Positions 22,097 through 32,329 of a stretch of DNA of 64,000 nt are shown piece by piece. The first letter of the stretch is position 1; each line of letters begins with the position of its first letter. The notes under the pieces are model-generated. The model ran no database searches and was not told where the DNA came from. It was given only the letters and a program-made list of their open reading frames with translations. The stretch is from Pseudoneurospora amorphoporcata. Taxonomy: Eukaryota > Ascomycota > Sordariomycetes > Sordariales > Sordariaceae. The position numbers and the translations under genes are program-made. Where the stretch lies: contig MU859078.1 in the NCBI GenBank assembly GCA_033297205.1, positions 186,001 through 250,000 on the forward strand, given 5' to 3'.

Positions 22097-23921
22097 GGCC
22101 TCCTAACGACCCACTTAACGATGCATCAGTGTTTAGCGAGAGTCTATACATTCGCGACACAGCCACACCTAATACCCGGTCACCATGGGGCGATAAGCTG
22201 AGTCAACCTCGCTCGTCGAAGCCATGCTGGACATATTGCATGTTTTGGTTTCGTTTTTCATTTTTCCCGTTCTCAGCGATGCATCAACTGGTCCCGTGGC
22301 GGGACCGTAATAATTACCCCTTTCACATTTCCTCTTGTCTATAAAGTCTCTTCCTGTTTTTCTTTTCTCATTCATAAACGCCGCTTAACGAGAGATGAGA
22401 ACCATGAGATAAGATTCCCCAAGCATGGCTGGCGTTGGTGGGAATTCCTCAAATGCAATTTTGGGCCGTTTTGTCCATTTACACTTGAATTTCTTGGGGG
22501 CTCTGGCCCAGTGATATACGCCGCCCTTTCCCCTTTTTCTCTTCTTAGCATATCGCCTCCAATTTTTTGTGCATCAAGAGCCGTGTGTCAGTGTGTGTTA
22601 TAGTGTGTTACACTCTGCTTTGCCTTTTCATACTTTGCTCTTCAACGGCCCGGCATAGGACAGGGCAGTTGGGGGAGAAACGGTCAATAGAGGATGTGCA
22701 TGGCGGGATCAAAAACTACACGGGGTTATCTAATACCAGATTAGTGGTTGTTCTGTGATTTCGAGTCACGGCCTTACAGGCAGGCCCCTTGGGGAAGGAG
22801 GAGTTACCGGTTTCCACTTGTGATGGGGGGTTGTCCAAAAAGACACAAAGAGAAACTAATCATTCCATCCGGTCGATGGCTGCTAGGCCATCGATAACAG
22901 TACCATTTCCTTTCCCTCCTGTTCCTGCATCTGTTCTATTTCCCCCTATCTCCCTTGTCTGTCTGTCTGTTCGATATGAGCGAGACTTTTGTCTTCCTGT
23001 TTCTCTCTTCAGCCTATCTTTCTGTCCCTGGTCACTAAACATTTGCAAGCAAGCAAGCGAGCAACGTTTGGTATATGAGCGAGTTGTCATTGAATTGTCT
23101 TTATAGGGTGGCCATTTGCATTATCATGTGTGGTGTGGGAGGGGTGGGAGAGGTGGCAACAAAATACCCGGAGTGATGATGTTGGGGGAATGGGTTTGAC
23201 GTTGAGTGATGGTTCACTCGGCTCCACGAAATAAAAGGGGATATGAGAAAGAGATGTGAATACCCAGTGAGCCTAGCGTGTTAGTGCGTTTATAATTAAA
23301 AGGAAGATGAGTTGTCTTGTGTACAAGGGGGGTGTTTGTCAGGTGTGTCATGACTGCTTGTGAATCGTGCCTTGATGCATCGTGGTTAGTGTTGAGAATT
23401 GTGAAGATTAGATGATTGGGGGAAGAGCAATCAGAGCTTTCGCGGTGCTCCGTATCTTCAGATCGAGAAGGGGCGGCTATAGAGAGGAAAATTTGCTGCC
23501 ATGTTCTCCTAGGGCCACAAACTTGGTAAGTGCTGATTACTCTCGCCTGGCTTGTTGTAGACAAGTAAGTGGGTGGCTATTGACTCGAGTTAATACTCGT
23601 TAACTTCACGTGTGTCAAAGTCCCGCCTGCCCTAATCCTTTGATACATCTTTTCTTCTCATTATTGTCTTCCAAGTACCTTCCAAACCACCTTACGTTCC
23701 TTTACCTCTGCGCTGGTCATCACCTTCCCCCGGCTCTTTTTCCGACTTTGTTCAACTCCCATCTCTTTCTAGTATTACATCCTGTTCCCAGCTCAGTCCA
23801 GCTCAGTCCAGCTCAGTCCAGCTCAGTACTTACTTGCTATGTCCCCCCACCCCCCCAACTTGATCATCCCAACTACAACTATTCACAAAACTTACCACTT
23901 ACTCACTTACTACCCCTACCA
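22097..23921. other. intergenic between convergent genes
   Basis: No gene was seen. It holds the 3' regions of the ABC transporter (+) and the small gene at 23922-24447 (-), with a 10-bp tandem repeat at 23790-23828. Open frames are short and without features. Confidence 0.5.
23790..23828. repeat. 10-bp tandem repeat, about 3.8 copies
   Basis: AGCTCAGTCC is repeated directly, perfect over three full copies with a partial fourth. It lies about 95 bp beyond the stop codon of the minus-strand gene at 23922, so it may fall in its 3' untranslated region. Confidence 0.85.
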
Positions 23922-24447
23922 CTACCACTTCTTCTTCCCCTTGCCCTTTGCCTCTGCTTCTTTCTTCTCATGCTCAACACCCACAGCCATCAACTCAAAG
24001 TGTTTGCTGTGGTCAACCACGCTCGGCATGTTCTTCCACTCGCTGTACTCAAAGTGCTCGGTGAACTTGGTTTGTCGCCCTGGGTGGATGCAGCTGTCTG
24101 GGAAGACGGATGTGGAGGGTGTAGTTGTGGGTTTGGATGTAGATGTGGTGAGGTAGGGGGCGGTGGTAGTTGTGGAGGCGGTGTTGTGGGTGAAGGAACT
24201 GGTGCCTGTTGCTGTGCCTGAGGAGGAGGATGCTATTTTGAGAAAGGGGAGAGGGAGGAAGGTTGTGAGTATGATATATGTAGGGATGATTTATGTGGAG
24301 AAGAAGATGGTATGAGAAATGGAAGGTGACAAAGAAAGAGGAAGCGGTTGATGAAGGAGGGGAGACTTGGGAAAAGCAAATGGACTTACTGCCTCCGGTG
24401 GTGGAGTAGGGAATTGTGTTGTTGTTGGCTGAGTTGGAACTGGACAT
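23922..24447 (-). CDS. small spliced protein of unknown function
   Basis: Two exons: 24390-24447 and 23922-24232 (122 aa), separated by a 157-nt intron (donor GTAAGT, acceptor AAATAG, CTCAC branch candidate). The start has an excellent context (CACCATGTC). Exon 1 encodes MSSSNSANNNTIPYSTTGG. Exon 2 begins with a Ser/Thr-rich linker and ends in a charged segment including CIHPGRQTKFTEHFEYSEWK and a Lys-rich tail (EAKGKGKKKW). Codon choice in exon 2 is strongly C/G-ending in this frame only, which supports it over the overlapping frames. Alternative acceptors 15, 21 and 27 nt downstream are also in frame. No family is recognised. Confidence 0.6.
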
Positions 24448-25252
24448 GGTGAGTGCAGTCTCTCGAGGCTGTGAATCTATGGGAGTAATGTCCTGGTACG
24501 GTATCTTCTCTTCTTGTGACGACGCTTATCGTGATAGTAACGGGGATCTTCTTGCTGGTACACTCGAGGGGGGCTGTCGAACGATGTCAGACGTATTACC
24601 TCCCAGTAGCTTCCACAAGGATAATTATATATCTCGGGACCTGAACATTGCGAAATCCGCAAACTTCATGGCAATTCTCTCTACGAAGTGTGGAGATGTC
24701 GGGATCCTGCGTTTAGTGTCAGCCATCAAGCGTCGATGTTGGAGACCAACGACTGCTTCAAAGACTTGACTTTGAAAGCAAACTTTCGACTCCGAACGTT
24801 CGACGTGTCGGATGACTAGTATCGGCTTCTCCTTTTCACACAAACTGGCATTGAGAGAACACCAAATTGGTTGCTTTACTCGTTGACTTCGTAAGTTGCG
24901 CCATTACAGAGAAGTGTGGTAGTCAATCTGGTCTTCTAGACAGCCCTAAATCAAACACTCGTCATAATAACCCGGCGCCCAACATCCAATGGATGCGTTC
25001 GTCTGCCAGCAAGTCGGTATGGTACAAACGCACAAGTTGTGCAATGGTTTCCTACATTTGCACCATGCTACATACTATCATGGCCATAAAAGACCACACT
25101 ACCAGCGCTCTTGATAAGATACATACCGCCCACCTGTTCTTCTGCTAACCAACATTTGTTATCCCTGATAATAGACTGCCTGCCCACCCCGACATCATGA
25201 CAGACTTCCCTGATTCACCCACCGCGCTTCTGACAGACTCTTCATTAGTACC
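24448..25252. other. intergenic
   Basis: No gene was seen. This is the upstream region of the small minus-strand gene and the 3' region of the minus-strand repeat protein. Two + frames (24416-24769 and 24867-25148) lack any protein features. Confidence 0.5.
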
Positions 25253-27236
25253 TTAGCCATTATGATGATTCGCGTAAGGATTCTGAAAGCCCTGAAGACG
25301 GTGACGTCCACCACCTGGTCCACCACCTGATCCACCACCGGATCTGGGCCCATTCTGGTTGCCAAACTCCCCCTGCTGCTGGGCGCCATTTTTGAAGCCT
25401 TGAGGACCTTGGGCACCACCTTCCCGGTTACCAACATTATTGTGATTGTTGTTTTGGTTCTGGTTCGGGCCACCAAAGGTGCCGCCACCGTTTTGACCCT
25501 GGCCGGCGCCGGCCCCCTGACCGACGCCAGCAGGACTTTGATGCGCGCCACCGTAGCCGCCTCCGAGGCCGAAGCCACCGGGACGGCCGGGGAAGCCTGG
25601 CTGTCCCTGGTTGCCGAGCTGCTGGTTGCCTAACTGTTGGCCACCGGCGCCATCGCCACCCTGGCCTTGGTTACCCTGGTTTTGTTGCTGTTGACCCCCG
25701 AGGCCGTTTTGACCGCCGGCGCCCTGGACACCTTGTTGACCAGACCGTTGGATTTCCTGGTGTTGGCCACCAGCACCCTGACCATTCTGGCCACCTTGAG
25801 CACCATTGGCACCCTGCTGGTTACCATTCTGCTGGTTGTTCGGCCCTTGGTTATTGACACCTTGCTGATTGCCATTGCCATTGCCGTGGCCCTGATTCTG
25901 GTTATTGCCAGCCTGACCCTGACCCTGGTTCTTCCCTTGCTGCTGGTTGTTGTTGAAGCCTTGCTGGTTCTGGCCATTGTTGCCGCCTTGACCCTGGTTC
26001 TGGTTGTTGCCCTGATTTTGGTTGTTCCCTTGGTTCTGGTTGATACCCTGGCGTTGATTGTTGTTGTTGCCCTGTTGGTTCTGACCGTCACCCTTCCTAT
26101 TCTCATTCCCATTCCTATTCTCATTCCCATTGCCATTGCCATTGCCATTGCCATTGCCATTGCCGTGGTTTTGGATCTGGTTTTGGTTGTTGCCCTGATT
26201 GCGGTTGTTGCCTTGGCCCTGGTTGTTTCCTTGTTGTTGGTTGTTGTTGTTGAAGCCTTGCTGGTTTTGGCCATTGAAGCCCCCTTGGCCCTCTTTGCGG
26301 TTGTTCCCCTCGTTGCGGTTGTTCCCCTCGTTGCGGTTGTTCCCCTCGTTGCGGTTGTTCCCCTCGTTCCGGTTGTTGCCCTGGTTGCGGTTGTTGTTAT
26401 TGCCTTGTTGGTTCTGACCATTAAAGCCCCCTTGACGGTTACCGAACTGCTGGTTGTTATTGTTGTTGTTGCCCTCGCGCTGGCTGTTCCTATAATTGTT
26501 GTTGTTGTTCTTGAAGCCGCCCTGGCGGTTGCCGAATTGCTGATTGCCTTGATTTTCGCCGTTGAAGTTGTTGCCTTGGCCGCCGTTTCGGTTGCCTTGA
26601 TTGTTGTTGTTCTGGCCGCCGAAGCCGCCCTGGCCCCATTGCCGGTTGTTGCCCTGCTGATTCCCCTGGCGATTTCCCTGCTGGTTTGCAATGCCGTTTC
26701 CACGGCCTTGCTCCTGGTTGCCTCGGTTCTGGCCGCCGTTCTGCTGTCCACCTTGACGCTGACCATTTTGGCCAAAGCCGCCCTGGCCCTGGCCGCCCTG
26801 ACCATTACGAAGCCAAGGGGGAGGACCATTGCCCCATGGGGGCCTATTGTTGTTGTTGTTGTGACCATTAGAGCCACCGTCGTCATCTTCGTCCTCGTCC
26901 TCGTCCTCGTCATCGTCCTCGTCATCATCATCTCCGGCCTGAGTGGTGGAAACAAAAAGATCACGTCTGATCTTCTGGTGTGGAAGCGATGCCGCCCACG
27001 CGTTATCCCAGGTTATACAACGAGTGCCAAGTGGATCGCCATAGCTGTAAGAGCAGAGGTCAGCGTATGTCCGAAAGAATGAAATGGATGGCTTGTTGGA
27101 AGACAGCTTGCCAGTTGGCCGAGCAGGAAACGATGATGTCCCGGCTAGTCGTGTCTGCGGTTGAGAGCGGTAGGGCAGCGACACCGCCAACAAGCAGGAC
27201 CGCCGCCACGCTGGTGCGGAGACAATTCAAAGACAT
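25253..27236 (-). CDS. secreted acidic, Asn/Gln/Gly-rich repeat protein
   Basis: Two exons: 27112-27236 and 25253-27044 (638 aa). Exon 1 encodes a clear signal peptide (MSLNCLRTSVAAVLLVGGVA, then ALPLSTAD). The reading frame changes between exons, and the only phase-compatible junction found is a 67-nt intron with a GC donor (TG|GCAAGC) and a good CTGACC branch and CTTACAG acceptor. After the junction comes a short Cys-containing segment (YGDPLGTRCITWDNAW), an Asp/Glu tract at about 80-97, then about 540 residues dominated by Asn, Gln and Gly. Repeats include NNRNEG (five near-identical copies from an 18-bp DNA repeat) and a GN run. Role unknown. A wall, matrix or adhesive function would fit, but that is inference. 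Long open frames over the same DNA on both strands are composition artefacts. Confidence 0.65.
26094..26165. repeat. coding microsatellite in the Asn/Gly-rich gene
   Basis: Two 18-bp units built from CCCATT, CCTATT and CTCATT hexamers are followed by six or so GCCATT hexamers. On the minus strand these encode the NENRNG repeats and the GN run. Unit lengths are multiples of three, so copy-number changes keep the frame. Confidence 0.75.
26296..26376. repeat. 18-bp coding tandem repeat
   Basis: The unit GCGGTTGTTCCCCTCGTT is repeated about four and a half times almost perfectly. It encodes NNRNEG repeats on the minus strand. The near-identity at DNA level points to recent expansion. Confidence 0.8.
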
Positions 27237-28481
27237 GTCTGTTTTCTGACTAGGGCACTTGCTGATACTGAAGTTGCTCAAGATGGCACAACAAGTCCGT
27301 ATTGACTTGGATGGTATGGTAAAGCAATTGAGGACGGGCGTGGAAGCAACACTTCATTTTTGCTGGCACAGGCAGAGCAAACCTGGCACATAGAGATGGC
27401 ATATGATTCTCCCAGGTTTTACCTCAGAGGCAAGATGACGAAACGGCCTGGAGGGAATTCCTGGTTCAAATGCTCCGTGGCCAAGGTAGCGGACATGTGC
27501 GCTGCGTTTATGCAGCGGAGAGGCAGAATGCGTGCCATCAAGGTATGATCTCCATAATAAGCAGCACAATCTATGATGGTGAAGGAGAAGAGGATCACCA
27601 TGGCAGGACATAACGATGGAATAATACTCCATGGAGTTGCGTGATGGGAGAAGATGCAGCTATTCACTTGTTGAAGTGTACGGCACCGCCGGTCGACATT
27701 GGTTGCTACAGAATGTTAGCACCGTGTTTGGACAAGAAGCTGAGGACAGATGTATTTGAAAGCATTGTTTGATCTTCTTGTAAAAAACCTCTGCGCAGTA
27801 AGAGGGTTTACAGAGACTCGAGCTTCCATCACCGTGGCCGACCTGGGGTGAAGGAAGTCCGGGAAAAGAAAAAGAACAAGAACAAGGAAACGAAAGTTGC
27901 AGCTCGTTTGATGAAAAATCGAGCATGATTCAGTTGTCAGTGGCAGTGAGGTATGCAGTCTGCGGAGTACTGTAAGTGCAGGAAGAAGGATGAGATGGCA
28001 TGAAGTTGAAGTTGAGTGGATTATTACAAACTTGGTCGGGCCAGCCTCAAAGTTGGCCTCTTGATCATGGACCTACATGTACCTACCTACCTACTTGTTT
28101 ACCAATGCTGCTGCTGCACAGACCCTAAACACCTAGACCTTACCCAGGTACCTACCTAACTTGCCCAGTAACTTCAGACCCCTGGCATGAACCTCCACTC
28201 CTCTCACCAGCCTCGTCTTCATTGTCCGCCGCGTTCCCAACTCGCTTTCCATCAGAAAAGTCATTCTTCAACTTGCACCGCCTTTTACCATTCTGCGACA
28301 TTCGACTACCAGCTTTTCCGTTTCTTGACTTCCATGAGATTGGCATCCAAAACCGTTACCCGATTCAACCGACTCCCGTACCCCTCCGCCAACCCTCCCC
28401 CGATCGGTTGTTTTCTAGCCTCGCGCCTCGTCCTTGAATCCCCGAAACCGTTAGCTGTATAGTATAGCACGCCTTGCTCCG
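27237..28481. other. divergent promoter region
   Basis: No gene was seen. It is the shared upstream region of the minus-strand secreted protein and the plus-strand gene at 28482. It contains a cluster of TACCTACC motifs at 28077-28092 and 28146-28158. Confidence 0.5.
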
Positions 28482-29050
28482 ATGGCAAGCAAGAACTCAT
28501 CGGCGCCCGTCAAGGTCTCCGGCTCGGCAGCCAATTACACACCTGCCACCCTGGATCCTGAGTTGCGGTCTGCCATCAATTCGGTCTTGATCGAAGAGGG
28601 TCATGTCGGCAAGTACGTAACCCGTCCCCATGTCCCTTTGAAGATGAACCCCGTTGACCCGGTCACCTTGTTGTTTTCCCAAACAGGATCCAAGACCACC
28701 TCTTGCATTCGCTGCATGCCCACTCGTCCAACTGGCCTACGACGGTCCAGAACCACGCCCTCGCCCTCCTCCGCTCCGGCGAAATCAGTACCTTCCCCGC
28801 CCTTCTTCGACGAGTCTTGGAAGATGTGCGCCACGACACAGCCAATGCTCCCTCGGACGATGCCAACGGAGGCGATGTAAACGGAAAGAAGCTAGCCAAC
28901 GGCGCCGACACCACCAACGGCAACTTGCCCACTGCGACAACGACAGCACCCAGCCTAGCGGTTCCGCAGGCCGTTATCAATGACGCGCTCAAAGTCACGC
29001 GCGAAAGCCTGGAGATGGTGTGTGAGATTGAGGCGAACGGGGCGACGTGA
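28482..29050 (+). CDS. small conserved-looking protein of unknown function
   Basis: Two exons, 28482-28612 and 28687-29050 (164 aa), with a 74-nt intron (donor GTACGT, acceptor AAACAG) that restores a continuous frame: ...EEGHVGK|IQDHLLHSLHAH.... The first 95 residues look globular and mostly helical (ELRSAINSVLIEEGHVGKIQ, then HALALLRSGEISTFPALLRR). Asn/Asp/Thr-rich linker follows, then a short helix (VINDALKVTRESLEMVCEIE). No domain is recognised. The stop at 29048-29050 may not be the only end. A GTGTGT donor at 29018, in phase, would join residue 153 to a start-less coding frame at 29234-29845, giving a longer form of 356 aa. The two ends could be alternative products. Confidence 0.65.
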
Positions 29051-29233
29051 CATGTTTGATTCCCCCCAGAACAAGAAAGCTTGAACCAGGTCATACACAC
29101 AGAGCACACCCGTCCAGTTTTGATTATCTTTTTATCACACAAATCCTCAGAATCCATATCATTCCTGCGGCGATGTACACGAAGAAAAAGGGCCAGTACC
29201 GTTGCTGACCTCGGCTTTGGTATTTCGTTATAG

Positions 29234-29845
29234 GGGTCTGGCGCCGGCGCCAAAAGTAAGCAGCCAGTTGGGCTGAGAAATGATGGAAGCAATAAACGAA
29301 GGAAACTGTCATCGTCAAGAGACGATCGAGCCTACTGTCAAGTTGACAGCCTTCCCAATCATATCGGGGGTGGTTACGGTCAGGGTGTCAACGCCGGGGA
29401 GGAGGAGGAGGAGGAAAGAGATGGTCGCAACCAAGGCGCTGTCTCAGATCCGACACTAGCAACGGCGGCCACAGAGGATGACCCGTCGATATCCGATGAC
29501 GATCAACGAGAGATCATCAGAAGACATCACCCAAGGGTAACCAACGCCCTACCGGATGCTCTTCAGAGAGCCGGCTTGTTGCCCCAGAGGTTTCTTGATA
29601 GTCGGCCTCAGGATCATGGGCAGGACCTGGGCCAACATCAACATTCACAGCAACCCCAGCAAAATCAAACCGCACCTCGTCCCCTGCCTGGAGCTCCAAT
29701 CCGCACACATCTTCAACCACAGCCACAATCGGAGCCACAGCCTAGCGCGTCACGTAGCGGACCGGGCAACGCGCAGGAAGCACCTCAGACTCAAGACACC
29801 GTAAGGACATATGCCCAAGAAAACTCTTCAGGACAGCCAAGCTAG
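29234..29845 (+). CDS. candidate third exon (or partial gene) without its own start
   Basis: An open frame of 203 codons plus stop follows a strong 3' splice signal: CTGAC branch at about 29206, acceptor GTTATAG ending at 29233. It has no ATG in frame, so it must be reached by splicing. The translation looks protein-like: a basic KRRK patch, RDDRAYCQVDSL, an acidic Glu run, ISDDDQREIIRRHHPRVTNA, then a Gln/Pro-rich tail. The phase (0) matches a GTGTGT donor at 29018 in the preceding gene, which would make a 216-nt intron and a 356-aa protein. A weaker phase-0 donor (GTAAAC) exists near 28879. No family is recognised. Confidence 0.45.
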   Translation, partial: GSGAGAKSKQPVGLRNDGSNKRRKLSSSRDDRAYCQVDSLPNHIGGGYGQGVNAGEEEEEERDGRNQGAVSDPTLATAATEDDPSISDDDQREIIRRHHPRVTNALPDALQRAGLLPQRFLDSRPQDHGQDLGQHQHSQQPQQNQTAPRPLPGAPIRTHLQPQPQSEPQPSASRSGPGNAQEAPQTQDTVRTYAQENSSGQPS

Positions 29846-30865
29846 ATGAGGTATGGCCATATGTTTGGGGACCCAGAGGAATCACCGGGTGTGGTCTAGG
29901 TGGCATGTACATAGCTGGGAAAATGCTGTGACCGGTCGCACTGATAAGTAACAGGCGAATCCATGTCCTTTGTACATATATGGCACATACATGACTGCTA
30001 GATGACTATTCACTTCATGGCGTGACCTCATCCAAGAACAGATTCAAAGGCGGTTGCTGAGAAAAGTATTGACGCAAGACACAGTTCTTAAGGGAAAGGA
30101 AATATGATGTGAGCGTCGCGTTCAACCTAAGAAAAGTGGTCAAGGAGCCGATGGCGTGTACAAAATATTGGGACTTGCAACATGAACCTGCCTCGCTATA
30201 CTGTCTCCATTTTGTCCAAGGATCCATTCATCACTCAAATGCGAATGAGCCCAATAACTGACAAAAGGAAGGCGGACGGGTATAAGTCATAATGATTTTA
30301 ACTACACGTCTTTTGGATTGGATTGAGCTGGTTTCATGGTTATCTTGTAAGCTGAAGGCTGCTCTTATTTCTGTACGAATCCACAAACCCCGGGGCACGT
30401 ACCCCTCCGTCGCTACCCGGTGACCCGCAGACTCGCCCAGAACCTCCAAAGAACAGCGAGGGACAAATGCACACACACTACGATCACAATGGGCCGTCGA
30501 GCATAAGGTAGCTTGAGCTCGGGAAGCGCGGGCCAACGGTTTTCTACTACTACTTCCGTTTATTATCATTGCACAGTCATGACCTCACTTGAGTCTTATT
30601 TAACAGCTTCAACCCTCACAAGTCCACGTTGACCTACACACTCACCGTCCTGTGCACCACCTGGAGCTTGGCTTGCTTCACCAACTTGACTGTCTATTCT
30701 ACAGCCTTCTCACCTACCAGGGGCACTTACACAACTTGGCCCTTAATCCTACACCACGCCACCAACCCATATCATCAACATCCTGACCGACAAACTCTCT
30801 CATCGTACCTAAACTCCTACACAAAATCCATAATCGTAAAATAGGTTCTTATTAAAGGCTCAAGG
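29846..30865. other. intergenic
   Basis: No gene was seen. It is the 3' region of the preceding gene and the promoter and leader of the peroxiredoxin-like gene. CAC/TAC-rich leader sequence lies at about 30625-30860. The minus-strand frame 30231-30569 has no recognisable features. Confidence 0.5.
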
Positions 30866-31833
30866 ATGCCCATCTACGCCGGCCAAGACGGCGTACCACA
30901 GCTGTACACCCCCTCCTCGGCCTCATCCGACACCACCACCTTCCCACCCACTATCCCCGCGAACGCCCAAAGCCAACACAACCGACACGATGCCGAAAAG
31001 CATCCGCACGAAGTAGCCCCCGTTCCCCAGGTGGGTGGCAGGGCGCCCCAGTCGGAACAGATCCGGTTCCCTAGCGCCAAGCCGGCGGTGATTTTGTTTT
31101 TGAGGCATTGTGGGTGTCCCTGTAAGTCTCTTTCCGGTCTCTCTCTCTGTCTCCTCCTTTCCCCCTTTTGCTTTCATCTTCCTATCTATCCCCCTTCACT
31201 ATCCTCCTCTCTTGTTTTAAATTTCATGACTTACACCACCCAAAAACAGTCGCAGAAAAGGCCTTCCGCATCCTCACCGCCCTCTCCATCTCACACCCCA
31301 ACCTGCACTTCCTCGCCGTCTCCCACTCCTCCCCCCAAGACACCGACGCCTGGGTCGTCGACGTCGGCGGCGGGTGGGAAGCCGACGTGCTCATCGACGA
31401 GTCCCGTGCTTTGTACGCCCAATGGGGTCTGGGCACCACATCCACCTGGTACGCGTATAAACCCCTGGCGCTGTGGAATACCTACAAGCTGGGTGTTGCC
31501 GAGGGGATTTGGGGACGGAAGGAGAAGCCGAGGGCTGCTAGTGTGGGATCTGATTCTAGTGCTGAGGGAGGTAATGGGCATGGACATGGGGATGGAAAAG
31601 GGATGAGTGTGCATGAGAGGACGGGGGGCACGTACAGTTCGGGCAGTGTCTGGCAGATGGGAGGAGCGTTTGCGGTGGATAGGATGGGGTTTGTGAGGTG
31701 GGTGGGTGTGCCGCAGGATGCGAGTGAGGTGCCGGATCTGAAGAGGGCGGTGGAGGTGTTGGAGGAACAGTATGGTGGGCCGGGGCAGGGGAATGGCAGT
31801 GTGAAATCGAAGAAGAAGAACGGGAAGGCTTAG
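30866..31833 (+). CDS. peroxiredoxin-like 2 / AhpC-TSA family protein
   Basis: Two exons, 30866-31121 and 31250-31833 (279 aa). The 128-nt intron has donor GTAAGT and acceptor AAACAG. The junction rebuilds the core motif FLRHCGCP|FAEKAF at about residues 78-91, where a Cys-Gly-Cys lies at the end of the first strand of a thioredoxin fold. The rest follows the family: VVDVGGGWEADVLIDESRAL, then a Tyr/Trp-rich segment (LGTTSTWYAYKPLALWNTY) and QMGGAFAVDRMGFVRWVG near the end. Members are probably thiol-dependent antioxidants. The substrate is unknown, and some lack peroxidase activity. A Gly/His-rich insertion (GNGHGHGDGKG) and a Lys-rich C-terminus (KSKKKNGKA) look lineage-specific. No signal peptide was seen. 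Confidence 0.8.
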
Positions 31834-32329
31834 TATGAGATTGTTGTTTCTTCGCCGTGGGATGGGTTTTGAAAGTCTTTTGTTTTGGCTGGTCGGTTGG
31901 TGTTCGGTATCTTTGTGTATTTTGTGGGCTTGGGCTGGCTAACGGGCGTCTCGAGGATGAAGTGTTATGGCGGCGTTCTCAATACGAGATGGAGGGGATC
32001 GTGTCACGTCACAAAATAGAATGGTAAACCTAGTAGATGAAAATGAATAGGGGTGTCCGGAAGTTCGATGTAGTGACAAGAAACCTGCAATTACTTGATT
32101 GATTGGATGTTGTTTTGAGTTGAATTTAACCTCACCCCTACCATCTACGTAAGTATGGGTTTCATCTCTGGACCATTCCATTTCCTTGTCCCCTGACACC
32201 TACACTTCTCCAATGTTGACGTAAAAGATCTCCTCCCAGCCCTCAAGACCAAAGGACGCTTAAACTGCATGTATAACAATAGCCACCCCAGCCCGTTCTC
32301 TTTTCTCTTAGACCGCCTCGAAACCCCAT
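31834..32329. other. intergenic between convergent genes
   Basis: 3' regions of the peroxiredoxin-like gene (+) and the Zn2Cys6 regulator (-). Nothing else was seen. Confidence 0.55.

Noticed and set aside
25630..26964. Minus-strand 444-codon Thr/Ala/Arg/Met-rich frame
   Set aside because: Same DNA as the secreted repeat protein in another frame. The repetitive composition keeps it open, and it has no signal peptide or domain.
25637..27082. Plus-strand 481-codon hydrophobic Val/Ala/Leu-rich frame
   Set aside because: It is the antisense of the Asn/Gln/Gly-rich gene. AAC, CAA and GGN codons read in reverse give GTT, TTG and NCC, so the open hydrophobic frame follows from composition and repeats.
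29196..29233. Mini-gene starting ATGTACACG at 29172 spliced to the 29234 frame
   Set aside because: The intron would be only 38 nt and the phase leads to an early stop.
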